Assembly: GCA_964541895.1 (NCBI GenBank)
Contig: CAZISM010000020.1
Location: 1 to 57,809, forward strand
Source: CAZISM01 sp964541895
Lineage (GTDB): Bacteria > Zhuqueibacterota > Zhuqueibacteria > Residuimicrobiales > Residuimicrobiaceae
Direction of reading: 5' to 3'
Length of the DNA: 57,809 nucleotides
Each line of letters begins with the position of its first letter. The first letter of the stretch is position 1. The notes under the pieces are model-generated. The model did no database searches and had not been told where the DNA came from. It saw nothing but the letters and a program-made list of their open reading frames with translations. Both the position numbers and the translations under genes were made by a program. Positions 25,586 through 34,517 of the stretch are shown piece by piece.

Positions 25586-26569
25586 ATGCTGAGGATCAAC
25601 GGCCACCCAAACGTACTGTGCGGCTGTCTGAGTGGGTTGTTGTTGCTCAGCCTGGCGTGTGACGCCCCGCGCGATAATCCTCTGGATCCAAAGAATCCGG
25701 ATTACAGGTTCGGGACCATACAAGGTTCCGTGCAGACCTTTGCTTTGCCGCATCGGCCCGTTGCCGCCGTCGATGTGACCTGGCGGCCGGATAATCGAAC
25801 GGTCCGTAGCGACGCCCTGGGGAGGTTCGTCATTGACGATATACTTCCCCGCGACGGCGTGATATATATTTCAGCCGGCGGCTATCGCTCCGATTCCATG
25901 GCCGTGCAGTGGGATCACAACAAAACGGCCGAAATAGAATGCTATCTAAACCGAATCCCCACCCTGCAGCAGATCGCCGTCTACAGTGCGGTGCTCAATC
26001 GCTATCCCAACCTGCGCACCTATCAACTGACCATTCAGGCCTGGATCGAAGATCCGGACCTGGATGTTGAAACCGTGAGCATCGATGCCCCGGCTATCGG
26101 CCTGCAAAAATTTTTGACCTATAATCCCGGCGACAAGGTATTTCAGGAAATTTTTTCACCGTACGATCTGGGGCTGACCTCCCTGCAGATGATGGTAGGC
26201 CGGCCGCTCGCCCTGTCCGTCACTGATCTGTTTGGCTTCACCTGCCAAATCGGCGAGTGCAGCCTCAAACGCGTCATCCTGGATGAAGTCGGCTATATTG
26301 CTCCGGCCAGCTATCAGGTCACCGCCAGCCGTCCGATTCTGCAGTGGAAAAAATTTCAGCCCGGCTATGCCATAACCTACACCCTCGAAGTTTATACGGA
26401 TGAAATCGTGCCGGAACGGGTGTGGGAAAAAAAGAACCTCTCCGGCGATCTCACGGAATCGGCCGTCGACAAAGATCTGCCGGCCGGGGACTATTTCTGG
26501 GTGATCTGGTGCGTGGACGAATTCGGCAACCGATCGCGCTCCAAACCGGCATCGTTTACCGTGCCCTGA
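25586..26569 (+). CDS. Lipoprotein with carboxypeptidase-regulatory-like domain
   Basis: The 327-residue protein has a signal peptide ending in the lipobox LSLAC, then DAPRDNPLDPKNPDYRFG, a lipoprotein start of a kind frequently seen in FCB bacteria (NP[FL]DPKNP). Residues 45-125 resemble a carboxypeptidase-regulatory-like (CarboxypepD_reg) beta-sandwich, with a conserved SDALGRFVIDDI. The last part (about 240-325) is Ig/fibronectin-like and ends DEFGNRSRSKPASFTV. No catalytic motif is seen. It lies 3 bp after ccmE and is probably cotranscribed. A role at the outer membrane or cell surface is likely but not defined. Confidence 0.7.
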   Translation: MLRINGHPNVLCGCLSGLLLLSLACDAPRDNPLDPKNPDYRFGTIQGSVQTFALPHRPVAAVDVTWRPDNRTVRSDALGRFVIDDILPRDGVIYISAGGYRSDSMAVQWDHNKTAEIECYLNRIPTLQQIAVYSAVLNRYPNLRTYQLTIQAWIEDPDLDVETVSIDAPAIGLQKFLTYNPGDKVFQEIFSPYDLGLTSLQMMVGRPLALSVTDLFGFTCQIGECSLKRVILDEVGYIAPASYQVTASRPILQWKKFQPGYAITYTLEVYTDEIVPERVWEKKNLSGDLTESAVDKDLPAGDYFWVIWCVDEFGNRSRSKPASFTVP

Positions 26570-26602
26570 GGCGGATAGCCGGAACACTGCCTTGACGACC
26601 GG

Positions 26603-26636
26603 CCTGGCGACCTCCGGTTCCTGGCCGTTCGCCAGG
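26603..26636 (+). terminator. Candidate terminator after the lipoprotein gene
   Basis: An 8-bp perfect stem (CCTGGCGA with TCGCCAGG), extendable by two bases with one bulge, closes an 18-nt loop and is followed a few bases later by ATATTTTT. It begins 33 bp after the lipoprotein stop. Together with the 116-bp gap it may separate this unit from the sigma-54 activator gene. Confidence 0.45.
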
Positions 26637-26685
26637 GCCGAAATATTTTTGGGTGCAATGACAACAGGTAACGCGGGAAAACCAA

Positions 26686-28149
26686 TTGGACGCTCTGCCA
26701 GACATTTCCTTGAATACGGTTTCTCCGGATCAGTATGAAACGCTGCTGCGCATCAGTCGCCTGCTGAACGCTGCAGAGTATACGGAAAACCTGATCCATC
26801 AGGCCCTCGATCTGTTGCTGGAATCGATCGGCGCTGAACGCGGCATCTTTGTCCGCTATGACGCGCAGCAGGACCGGTTCGAGATGATCGCCGGCCGCAG
26901 CGTGCAGGGGATCACGCTCTCCGATCTTTCGCAATTTTCCGCCGGCCTGCTGCACCAGGTGGTCGAACGCAAAGCGCCGATGCTGTATCATGATGTTCAG
27001 AGCGAACCGGGTGTATCCCAATACGCCAGTGTGAAACTGTCCGGCATCCGCTCGGTGATCGCGGTGCCCATTTTCAATCGCGAAGCCCTTTGGGGTGTCA
27101 TCCTGCTGGACAGCCGGCAACAGCGCTCCGGATTTCGCAACGAGAATCTCGGCTTTCTCGAATTCTACGCCAATCTGGTCTCGCTGGCCCTGGATCGCAT
27201 CGCCGCCCTCGATCACCTGCGCGAGCAGAACAGAATGCTGCAGGCGCAGCAACCGCGCCTGCCCGATGTGATCGGCGACAGCAAGGCCATGCGCCAACTG
27301 GCCGCGCTGGTGCATAAAGTGGCGCCCACCGATGCCGGCGTGCTGCTGCTGGGAGAAAGCGGCACCGGCAAGGAGCTGATCGCCCGGGCGATACACCAGG
27401 CCAGCATGCGACACAGCAAAACCTTTCTGGCCCAATTCTGCGGCTCCATTCCGGACACGCTGCTGGAGAGCGAACTGTTCGGCCACAAAAAGGGCGCCTT
27501 TACCGGAGCGGTCAGCGATAAAAAAGGTTTGTTTGAAATCGCCAGCGAAGGCACCTTTTTTCTCGACGAGATCGCCGACATTTCCCTGGCCCTGCAGGCG
27601 AAACTGCTGCGCATTCTCCAGAATCAGGAATTGCTGCGCCTGGGCGAGACCGTGCCGCGCAAAGTCAACGTTCGCATTATCGCTGCTACACACCAGGATC
27701 TGGGACAGCTGTGCAAGGAAGGAAAATTCCGTCACGATCTCTATTATCGATTGAACGTATTTCCCATTCGTCTGCCGGCGTTGCGCGATCGCATGGAGGA
27801 TGTGCCGGTGCTCACCCGGCATTTCATTCAACAGTACGGCCAACGGCCGTTGCGACCGTCCGCCGCCACCATGGAAAAACTGGCAGCGTACCAGTGGCCG
27901 GGCAATGTCCGGCAACTGGAAAATGTCATCCGCCGCGCCATCATTCTCTGTGAGGGCGATACGATTCTGCCCGAACATGTGATCCTGGAGCAGGAAGAGG
28001 CTGCTCCCGAGTTTAGCGGGACGCTGGATCAATACCAAGCCATGCTGCTGAAAAAAAGATTGCACGCCTTTAACGGCAACCGTACCCGCACCGCAAAATC
28101 CCTCGGAGTCTCGGTACGGTGGGTGCAAATGAAATTGCAGGATTTATAA
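26686..28149 (+). CDS. Sigma-54-dependent transcriptional activator with GAF sensor domain
   Basis: This is a bacterial enhancer-binding protein that activates sigma-54 promoters by ATP hydrolysis. Residues 15-175 form a GAF sensor domain, not a phosphorylatable receiver. The AAA+ domain has Walker A GESGTGKE (223-230), the sigma-54-contacting GAFTGA (270-275) and Walker B GTFFLDEIAD. The last 45 residues are a Fis-type helix-turn-helix (NGNRTRTAKSLGVSVRWVQ). The first in-frame start is TTG at 26686; the nearby ATG at 26658 is in another frame. The gene is followed after 27 bp by a Ser/Thr kinase gene, suggesting a common control unit. No clear -24/-12 promoter was found in the window. Confidence 0.94.
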   Translation: MDALPDISLNTVSPDQYETLLRISRLLNAAEYTENLIHQALDLLLESIGAERGIFVRYDAQQDRFEMIAGRSVQGITLSDLSQFSAGLLHQVVERKAPMLYHDVQSEPGVSQYASVKLSGIRSVIAVPIFNREALWGVILLDSRQQRSGFRNENLGFLEFYANLVSLALDRIAALDHLREQNRMLQAQQPRLPDVIGDSKAMRQLAALVHKVAPTDAGVLLLGESGTGKELIARAIHQASMRHSKTFLAQFCGSIPDTLLESELFGHKKGAFTGAVSDKKGLFEIASEGTFFLDEIADISLALQAKLLRILQNQELLRLGETVPRKVNVRIIAATHQDLGQLCKEGKFRHDLYYRLNVFPIRLPALRDRMEDVPVLTRHFIQQYGQRPLRPSAATMEKLAAYQWPGNVRQLENVIRRAIILCEGDTILPEHVILEQEEAAPEFSGTLDQYQAMLLKKRLHAFNGNRTRTAKSLGVSVRWVQMKLQDL

Positions 28150-28176
28150 AAATAAGTTAAACAACAAGATAACGCC

Positions 28177-29727
28177 ATGCAAGGACCATCATCAACTTCG
28201 GCGCCGACACTGCTGTTTGACAAATTTCACGTCCTCGAGTGCTGGAAAAAGGATGCGGTTTCCGCTGTTTACCTGGCGCATCATATTTTTCTGGACATCG
28301 CGATCGTGCTGAAAACGCTGGATCTGCGCAATGCGGCGGATCCGGCCTTGCCGGAACGGTTCAAGCGGGAAGCCCGGCTGCTGGCCAGGCTGGATCACCC
28401 CAACATCATCAAGGTGCTGGATTTCGGCACCGCAGATCCGTTTCTCTATATTTCGTTCGAATATTTCCCCGCGCAATCGTTGCGATGGTGGTTGAGTCAC
28501 CGTTCCATGAGCGAAGCGGAAAAGATCGGCGTGTTTGCGCAGACCGCCCAGGCGCTGGCGGTTGCTCACCAGCACGGCGTTTTGCATCGCGATATCAAGC
28601 CGGAAAATATTCTGGTCAATGAAACGATGTTGGTCAAGCTGGCCGATTTCGGCCTGGCGCAGATTTCTACCGAGAGCCGGGTGACGGAAAAAAGCGCAGT
28701 GGTCGGAACCCCCGGTTATCTGTCGCCGGAGCAGATCCACGGTCAAGCCCTCACGCCGGCCAGCGATCTCTTTGCGCTGGGCATTGTCGGTTACGAGCTG
28801 TTTCTCGGCGCCAATCCGTTCATCGGTCCGGATGTCGGCGCCACCATCAATAACATTCTCAACACGTCGGAAGACGAACTCTTTGCCGGCGTGGCGGCGG
28901 ACGAACCGATTCGCGGGCTGCTCTCCGGGTTGCTTAAACGGCAGCCGGAGCTGCGCCTGTCTGCCATAGAAGCGGTCCGCCGGCTTGTACCGCCGGCTTC
29001 TGCTGCGGTCCAGGAACCAGTTGCGGCTGCGCCTGCTGTGCGCATCAAACCGCGTGTGCTGTGGCTGTGGGTCACCCTGGTCCTCACCCTGATCGTGGTG
29101 GTGATCATCAACACCCAGATACCGCAAACGGGTAAAAAGACGCAGAAGGAGAAAATCGGCAGCGACACATTAGCGGTTGCGGTTCCGGAGCAAACGCCGG
29201 AACGATCGGCGACAACCGGGCAGGCAACGCCGGCCCGAACAGATTCGACGCCGCGTCCGCTGCAACCGGCGACCAGCCCTGTGGGGTACGGCCTGCTTTA
29301 CATCAACTGTCGACCCTGGGCTGAAGTTCATATTGACAATAAAAAAATCGACACCACGCCGCTGAAAGGTCCGTTGCGACTCTATGCCGGTTCGCACGAA
29401 CTGGCGCTGGTGCATCCGGATTACCCGGCATGGCGGCATGAACTGAATCTGGAAGCAGGACAAACCGCAACGGTCAATATCAGCCTGGATAAACAATTCG
29501 GCTTTTTTCTGCCGATGATTCATCCGTGGGGAGAGGTATACGTTGACGAAGAACAGAAAGGTCTTACCCCTTTTGCCAAACCGGTTGCGCTGCAGCCGGG
29601 TGCACACAGGCTTAAAATCATCAACAGGGAGTACGGCCAATGGAACGAATCGGTTGATATCAAAGCGGGTGATACCTTGCGTTATTCTCTCGATCTCAAC
29701 AAAGTGGTGGCCGAACCCTTGCCATGA
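28177..29727 (+). CDS. Membrane Ser/Thr protein kinase with two PEGA domains
   Basis: The N-terminal 270 residues form a Hanks-type kinase: beta-3 lysine K46 in VLKTL, alpha-C glutamate E65, the catalytic loop H137-R138-D139 with K141 and N144, D157-F158-G159, and SPE (183-185) for APE. The glycine-rich loop is unusual: where GxGxxG is expected the sequence is ECWKKDAVSAVYLA, with no glycine, although all other catalytic residues are present. A transmembrane helix lies at about 294-313, followed by a proline- and threonine-rich linker and two PEGA domains (about 363-430 and 434-500) on the outside. Such kinases sense envelope ligands. It follows the sigma-54 activator by 27 bp and precedes a secreted protein gene by 33 bp. 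Confidence 0.9.
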   Translation: MQGPSSTSAPTLLFDKFHVLECWKKDAVSAVYLAHHIFLDIAIVLKTLDLRNAADPALPERFKREARLLARLDHPNIIKVLDFGTADPFLYISFEYFPAQSLRWWLSHRSMSEAEKIGVFAQTAQALAVAHQHGVLHRDIKPENILVNETMLVKLADFGLAQISTESRVTEKSAVVGTPGYLSPEQIHGQALTPASDLFALGIVGYELFLGANPFIGPDVGATINNILNTSEDELFAGVAADEPIRGLLSGLLKRQPELRLSAIEAVRRLVPPASAAVQEPVAAAPAVRIKPRVLWLWVTLVLTLIVVVIINTQIPQTGKKTQKEKIGSDTLAVAVPEQTPERSATTGQATPARTDSTPRPLQPATSPVGYGLLYINCRPWAEVHIDNKKIDTTPLKGPLRLYAGSHELALVHPDYPAWRHELNLEAGQTATVNISLDKQFGFFLPMIHPWGEVYVDEEQKGLTPFAKPVALQPGAHRLKIINREYGQWNESVDIKAGDTLRYSLDLNKVVAEPLP

Positions 29728-29760
29728 TCGATTTGGTATGAATTTTGTAGAGTAAATGGA

Positions 29761-31020
29761 ATGATGAGGTCGATTCGACATATTGGCGCGAGCCTGTTGT
29801 TGCTGGCATGGACTCTGGCCGCGCAATCGTGGGAGCCCGTTCCCGACCTGCCTGTTGCAGTGGCGGCGGGCCAGGCTGTCGTACACGGCGACTGCATCTA
29901 TGTCATCAGCGGCTACAGCGACTCGTTGGCCGCGCCGGCCCCACTGCTGCAGATCTATCATCCTGAGGAACACACCTGGCAGGTGCAGCCACTGGCCGAG
30001 GGCAGCCGCTACGGTTTTTACCTGCTGGCTAATCCGGATCGCTGCTACTGGGGAGGCGGCCTGGCCGAAACGCCGGCCGCGCTGCAACAGCTTCTGACCT
30101 GGGACTTTCTCTCTTCACCGGTGGTGTGGCAAAGCCACCCGCTCTTTGAACGCGCCTATGCGCCTGCGTTCCTGTTTGATAATACGCTTTATCTCATCGG
30201 CGGTTATGATCCGTCCGGACAAAACACCTTTCCGTATATCACCGGCTATGACCTCCTCAGCCGACAGGTGACGTTCCAGGATTCAACCACCTTCCCCGGC
30301 CAGGTGCCCTATCAGCAGCAGGCAGCGGTTGCCGATGGCAAGATCTGTATCTTTGGCGGTGTTTATAACAGCGTAATGAACCGCATCTATTGTTTTGATC
30401 CCGCAACCGCCACGCTCAAACGCCTGTTCCCCAATATGCTCTATCCTCGCGCCGCCGGTCAGGCTGTTGCCGTACCGGAGAGAGGGATCTATCTGCTCGG
30501 CGGCTATAACGAAACCCAGGCCGCTCTGTCGACCGTAGAGATCGCACACCTGCAGGCTGAAACCATTTTTACAGAACTGGGGCCCGCTCTGCGCAGCGCA
30601 CGACGGGAGCCGATGACCGCGCTCTATAAAGAGTTTCTCTATGTCTTCGGTGGCAGAAATCAGCGCGGCGAAACCATCCGTGCCGCTGAAAGGCTCTTTG
30701 TCGGCAACGCCACCGCGGTAAAAGATTCAAAACAGCAGCCGCATACGGCCGATCTGGCCAACAACTATCCAAATCCTTTCAACAGCGAAACGTGCTTACC
30801 CGTTTCCCTGCAGCATCCGCAGACCGTTCGCGTTGATGTGGTCGCCGCGGATGGTCGACTGGTGCGCGTATTGGCCGATGGCCTGTGGCCGGCCGGCACG
30901 CACCGTTTGCTCTGGGACGGCAAAGCGCAGGACGGCCGCAGGGTCAGCGCCGGCGTCTATTTTTACCGACTCTACAGTGCGAACGGCGTTCAAGTAAAGA
31001 GGATGTTGTATTTGCCATGA
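29761..31020 (+). CDS. Secreted kelch-like beta-propeller protein with Por/T9SS-type sorting domain
   Basis: A signal peptide (ASLLLLAWTLAAQS) is followed by kelch-like blades with repeated YVISGYSD, YLIGGYDPSG, ICIFGGVYNSVMNRIYCFD, YLLGGYNETQ and YVFGGRNQRGE, each preceding a pattern of Trp or hydrophobic strands, consistent with a five- or six-bladed propeller. The last 90 residues begin LANNYPNPFNSETCL and end VYFYRLYSANGVQVKRMLYLP, the FlgD-Ig-like type A sorting domain used for type IX-like secretion. It is an extracellular or surface-bound protein; the ligand is unknown. Its stop overlaps the ATG of the next gene (ATGA). Confidence 0.85.
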   Translation: MMRSIRHIGASLLLLAWTLAAQSWEPVPDLPVAVAAGQAVVHGDCIYVISGYSDSLAAPAPLLQIYHPEEHTWQVQPLAEGSRYGFYLLANPDRCYWGGGLAETPAALQQLLTWDFLSSPVVWQSHPLFERAYAPAFLFDNTLYLIGGYDPSGQNTFPYITGYDLLSRQVTFQDSTTFPGQVPYQQQAAVADGKICIFGGVYNSVMNRIYCFDPATATLKRLFPNMLYPRAAGQAVAVPERGIYLLGGYNETQAALSTVEIAHLQAETIFTELGPALRSARREPMTALYKEFLYVFGGRNQRGETIRAAERLFVGNATAVKDSKQQPHTADLANNYPNPFNSETCLPVSLQHPQTVRVDVVAADGRLVRVLADGLWPAGTHRLLWDGKAQDGRRVSAGVYFYRLYSANGVQVKRMLYLP

Positions 31021-31814
31021 TACGAAAAAGATACATCATTCCCTTTCTCTTCCTGTTATCTGCCGGAACCCTCTGGGCCCAGCAGACGCTGGAATCGCTG
31101 CGTCTGCACTATGAGCGCTTTGAATACCAACAGGTGGTTGAACAGGCCCGCACCATGCTGTTGCAGCGCGACCGCATGGACCCGGCGCTGGTCAAAGAGG
31201 TGCTGTATCTTTCCGCGGTGGCCAATTATTCGCAGCAAAAGATCGATGCCGCCATGGTCGATTTTCTCGAGCTGCTGCGCATGGACCCAACTTACCAGTT
31301 GAATCCGTCGACCACGTCGCCGAAAATCGTCCAGTTTTTCCAGGAGATAAAAAGCCACTCCGATCAGGCAGCCCCTTCGGAGCGAATCGTAATTAAACAT
31401 GATACGCTGCGCATTCCGGTGTATGATAAAACCTGGCGCCCGGCGGTGACGCGCTCCCTGCTCTGGCCCGGCTGGGGGCAGAGCTATCAGGGCGCAACGG
31501 CCAAAGGCGCCGTTCTGCGCAGCGCCAGTCTGCTCGCTTTCTCGGCGGCGGTGTATGGCGTCATGGATTGCCGGGATAAATCGAAAACCTATCACAACAC
31601 GGTCGAAAAAGCGGCAATGGATGAAACCTACCAGGCGTTTAATCGGGCGTACAAATTTCGTAACACCGCGCTGACTTCGTTCGCCGCCATCTGGGTGTAC
31701 AGTCAAATCGATCTGTTGCTGCTGCATAAAACCAAACCACCCAAAGTGAGCTGCGGCTGGATTATCCAGCCCGGCAACAGGGTTGTCCTCTCCTGTTCTC
31801 TCCCTCTGCCCTGA
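31017..31814 (+). CDS. DUF5683-family envelope protein
   Basis: The 265-residue protein starts at ATG 31017, overlapping the previous stop by 4 bp. A signal peptide (FLFLLSAGTLWAQQ) is followed by a TPR-like helical part (about 25-115, with YQQVVEQARTMLLQ and VDFLELLRMDPTYQL). The C-terminal part contains RSLLWPGWGQSYQGATAKGA, the characteristic DUF5683 motif, and two hydrophobic helices. DUF5683 proteins occur in Bacteroidetes and relatives; their function is unknown. The tight coupling suggests it works with the kelch-like protein or the PEGA kinase upstream. Confidence 0.8.
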   Translation: MIRKRYIIPFLFLLSAGTLWAQQTLESLRLHYERFEYQQVVEQARTMLLQRDRMDPALVKEVLYLSAVANYSQQKIDAAMVDFLELLRMDPTYQLNPSTTSPKIVQFFQEIKSHSDQAAPSERIVIKHDTLRIPVYDKTWRPAVTRSLLWPGWGQSYQGATAKGAVLRSASLLAFSAAVYGVMDCRDKSKTYHNTVEKAAMDETYQAFNRAYKFRNTALTSFAAIWVYSQIDLLLLHKTKPPKVSCGWIIQPGNRVVLSCSLPLP

Positions 31815-32147
31815 CCCGGCAATTTTTGCTCAACTGCGCAAAATTTTCATAGTATGGCGCTGAGCCGGCGCCAGCCATCCTTCTGCTCTGGAGATGGCGA
31901 CATCTGGTTTGCAAGGGTGGTTTGAACTCGTGTGGCTGGTTTTGCTGGGATTGTTGCGGTAATAATAATTAATATATAATCAACAAGATATCGTAGTAAA
32001 AAATGTCGGACATTTAAGATGTCCGACATTTAGGACCAGTTCATCCGCGTTATAAAATATTCATTGACGAAAACACCCCGACCGTACTGATTTTTGCAGC
32101 CTCTGGCACTCTCTTTGATAGATAAAGTAGTAAAAATGGAGGCTGCC
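31815..32147. other. AT-rich intergenic region with paired ATGTC-N-GACAT palindromes
   Basis: This 333-bp spacer separates the DUF5683 gene from the first VIT-domain gene. Perfect 13-bp inverted repeats (AAATGTCGGACAT and its complement) lie at 32001-32013 and 32019-32031 with a 5-base loop. Each arm contains ATGTC-N-GACAT, itself a palindrome, so the site could be a double operator as well as a hairpin. The flanking AT-rich stretch (31960-32000) could hold a promoter. A minus-strand 60-codon frame starts inside the repeat and is not convincing. Confidence 0.5.
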
Positions 32148-34277
32148 ATGAAAAAATCTTTACTATTCCTGTTGCTGTGCGTTTCCCTGGGCTATGGCAA
32201 CTATTCGCTGCAGGTTTCCAGTCCGCTGCAGTGGAAAAGTGCGGCAGGGAGTATTACCGACGCCACCCTGTCCATTCGTCCCCTCGGTCTGTACATGGAA
32301 TATGGTTTATATCTGACCCTGAGCGCTCCCACCGCCAATTTCTCGCCAACCGATCCTCTGGAGATCATCTTTTACTTTGACCTGGATCCGCAGGCAATCA
32401 TGCACGATCTCTGGCTGTGGGTGGATAATCAAATCATGCGCGGCCTGATCATGGACCGCTGGCGCGCTTCCAATATCTATGAAGGCATTGTCAATCGTCG
32501 GCGCGATCCCGCCATTCTTTTTAAAGAGAGTCCCACCCAGTATCTGCTGCGCGTGTATCCGGTGCTGGCCGGCGCCAGCCGGCGGGTGAAATTGACCTGG
32601 CTGCAACCCGCCACGTGGACCAACCACGCCGTCAGTGCGGTGCTGCCGACCAAAGTGCTGCGCGTTTCACAACCGGCGTTGACACAGCTCAAGATACTGC
32701 AATGGCCGGAAAAAACCTGGTGGTCGCCGCAGATCCCCGAGTTGTCGACTGTGCGTTTCAAGACTGCGGTAGACAGCAGCGGCCGCAGCTATAACATGGC
32801 TGCGCTCAACGGCGCGGATCTGCAAAAAAATCTGAGCATCAAAGTGGATGCGCCGTTGCACCGCGGCGTTTTCTTCAGCCGGCTGGAAGGGCTGGGCGAA
32901 GGCTATTACCAACTGGCGTTTCTGCCCGATATGGCCCTGCCGTCGGTGCGCAACCGCAAACTGGCGTTTCTGCTGGATTACGACGCCGCGCGGGCGACCC
33001 AATCCGCTGACGAGTGGATCCGCGAGATTAAAAATCAGCTGAAAAATTATATGGTGGCCGGCGACTCGTTCAACGTGATCGTCTCGCAGCTGGCCATTCG
33101 TCGCGCCTCGCAGAAATGGCTGCCCGTGGATACCACCACCATCGAGCAGGCGTTTCGCAGTTTTGGTCCGGTTCCTCTGGCCGGTTACAGCAATCTGCCC
33201 AGCCTGCTGATGAACGGCGTGGATTTTGTTAAAACCAACGGCCACGTCGGCCAGATCGTATTGATCGGCAACGCCGATCAACACGGCGACTATCGCGTGG
33301 CCAATCCCCTGCTCAAAGATCTGCTGGCGATGATGAATCCCGTCATTCCGATTCACGTGGCTGACATCACCACCAGCAATGTCAACGTCTACAGTTTCAA
33401 CGGCAGAACCTACCGCGGCAACGAATACCTCTATTTGAATCTCACCCAGCAGACGCAGGGGCAGTACCAGACCCTGGCCGGCAGCGGCTCTCTGGCGCAA
33501 ACGCTGGCGCCGATCCTGGCCAATCCCGACGCCATCGATCAGCCGTTCGATTTTTACACCACCCTGGAAAACGGTTTCTGCTTTGACCGCTATACTCTTT
33601 CGCCGACCAGCGGCCGCTTTACCCTGAATCAGCCGATTCTGCAGATCGGCCGCTATCGCGGCCAACCTCCCTTTGTGTTGCAGTCTTCCGGCATGATGGG
33701 CAAAACAGCCTTTTCACACAAGATGCAGATTTCCGATCAGGATATGTTTGCTCCCGACACCCTTCTGGAGGAAATGTGGACCGGCCTGGAAATCAGCCGC
33801 ATGGAGTCCGGCACCAGCAGCAACACCATCATAAATCAGATTATCGATCTGAGCATGGCGCAACGGGTGCTGTCGCGCTATACGGCTTTTCTGGCGCTGG
33901 AGCCCAGCATCACCGTGCCGGTGTGCACACAGTGCCAGGACGAATCGCAGGTCTTTACCGCTGTGGAGAAAGAGGAGGAGGAAAGCAGGAGTGACTCCCT
34001 GATCCAGGTATTTCCTAATCCGTTCAACGAGCGCACCATAATCCGGGTCTGCCTCAAGGCCGGCTTTGACAACGACAACACATCCGTACGCATTTTCAAT
34101 CTGCTGGGACAGCTGGTGCGCGAGTTCACGCCGCCGCCGGGAGTGGTGAACACGAACTGGAACGTCTATTGGGACGGCCGTGACGAAACCGGCCGACCGG
34201 TTTCCAGCGGCACCTTTTTGGTGATGGCCACGCAGGGCCAGAATCGACAGACGGTCAAAGTGCAGTATTTGAAATAA
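32148..34277 (+). CDS. VIT-domain secreted protein with sorting domain (first paralogue)
   Basis: The start is ATG 32148, chosen because GGAGG lies 5 bp upstream and a signal peptide (KKSLLFLLLCVSLGYG) follows directly; the earlier in-frame TTG and ATG are less good. Residues about 45-165 form a VIT domain with LWVDNQIMRGLIMDRWRAS, the NRRRDPAIL segment and LRVYPVLAGASRRVKLTWLQ. The middle (about 280-420) resembles a von Willebrand A fold, but the MIDAS DxSxS is replaced by LLDYDAA, so metal binding is doubtful. A CTQCQDE pair and an acidic stretch precede the sorting domain (QVFPNPFNERT to VKVQYLK). In animals VIT-vWA proteins bind matrix; here the role is unknown. Confidence 0.85.
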   Translation: MKKSLLFLLLCVSLGYGNYSLQVSSPLQWKSAAGSITDATLSIRPLGLYMEYGLYLTLSAPTANFSPTDPLEIIFYFDLDPQAIMHDLWLWVDNQIMRGLIMDRWRASNIYEGIVNRRRDPAILFKESPTQYLLRVYPVLAGASRRVKLTWLQPATWTNHAVSAVLPTKVLRVSQPALTQLKILQWPEKTWWSPQIPELSTVRFKTAVDSSGRSYNMAALNGADLQKNLSIKVDAPLHRGVFFSRLEGLGEGYYQLAFLPDMALPSVRNRKLAFLLDYDAARATQSADEWIREIKNQLKNYMVAGDSFNVIVSQLAIRRASQKWLPVDTTTIEQAFRSFGPVPLAGYSNLPSLLMNGVDFVKTNGHVGQIVLIGNADQHGDYRVANPLLKDLLAMMNPVIPIHVADITTSNVNVYSFNGRTYRGNEYLYLNLTQQTQGQYQTLAGSGSLAQTLAPILANPDAIDQPFDFYTTLENGFCFDRYTLSPTSGRFTLNQPILQIGRYRGQPPFVLQSSGMMGKTAFSHKMQISDQDMFAPDTLLEEMWTGLEISRMESGTSSNTIINQIIDLSMAQRVLSRYTAFLALEPSITVPVCTQCQDESQVFTAVEKEEEESRSDSLIQVFPNPFNERTIIRVCLKAGFDNDNTSVRIFNLLGQLVREFTPPPGVVNTNWNVYWDGRDETGRPVSSGTFLVMATQGQNRQTVKVQYLK

Positions 34278-34299
34278 ATGTCAGCCCCGTCTCGCCGCG

Positions 34300-34517
34300 G
34301 ATCGCCTGGGGAATGTTTCCCTGGCTGGAACCATGGTCCGGGCCCTGATCGCCCGGGGAACCTTTCCCCGGGCGGAACCATGGCTCGGGCTTTGGCCCGA
34401 GATACACCCGGTTCCTGGCCAATGACCGGCATGGATCCATACCGGTCGCGGAGCGACCCGGCGAATGTTTCCCCGGGCGGAACCATGGCTCGGGCTTTGG
34501 CCGAGATACTGCAGGCT
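34300..34517. repeat. Cluster of GC-rich palindromic repeats
   Basis: Three diverged copies of a unit of roughly 50-60 bp begin near 34300, 34348 and 34455. Each reads ggggaaN(2)tttccc(c/t)gg(g/c)nGGAACCATGG followed by CTCGGGC-rich DNA. The middle copy forms two perfect hairpins: CCCGGGGAA with TTCCCCGGG (34352-34372, 3-base loop) and CTCGGGC with GCCCGAG (34384-34401, TTTG loop). They lie between two VIT genes on the same strand. The third copy ends exactly at the second scaffold gap, as expected if the family is repeated elsewhere in the genome. Confidence 0.65.

Noticed and set aside
31860..31960. Possible tRNA-like segment (ggtttgaactcg)
   Set aside because: No acceptor stem or anticodon arm could be folded around it.
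31847..32029. Minus-strand frame of 60 codons in the spacer before the first VIT gene
   Set aside because: It starts inside the inverted repeat, has no ribosome binding site and no recognisable domain.
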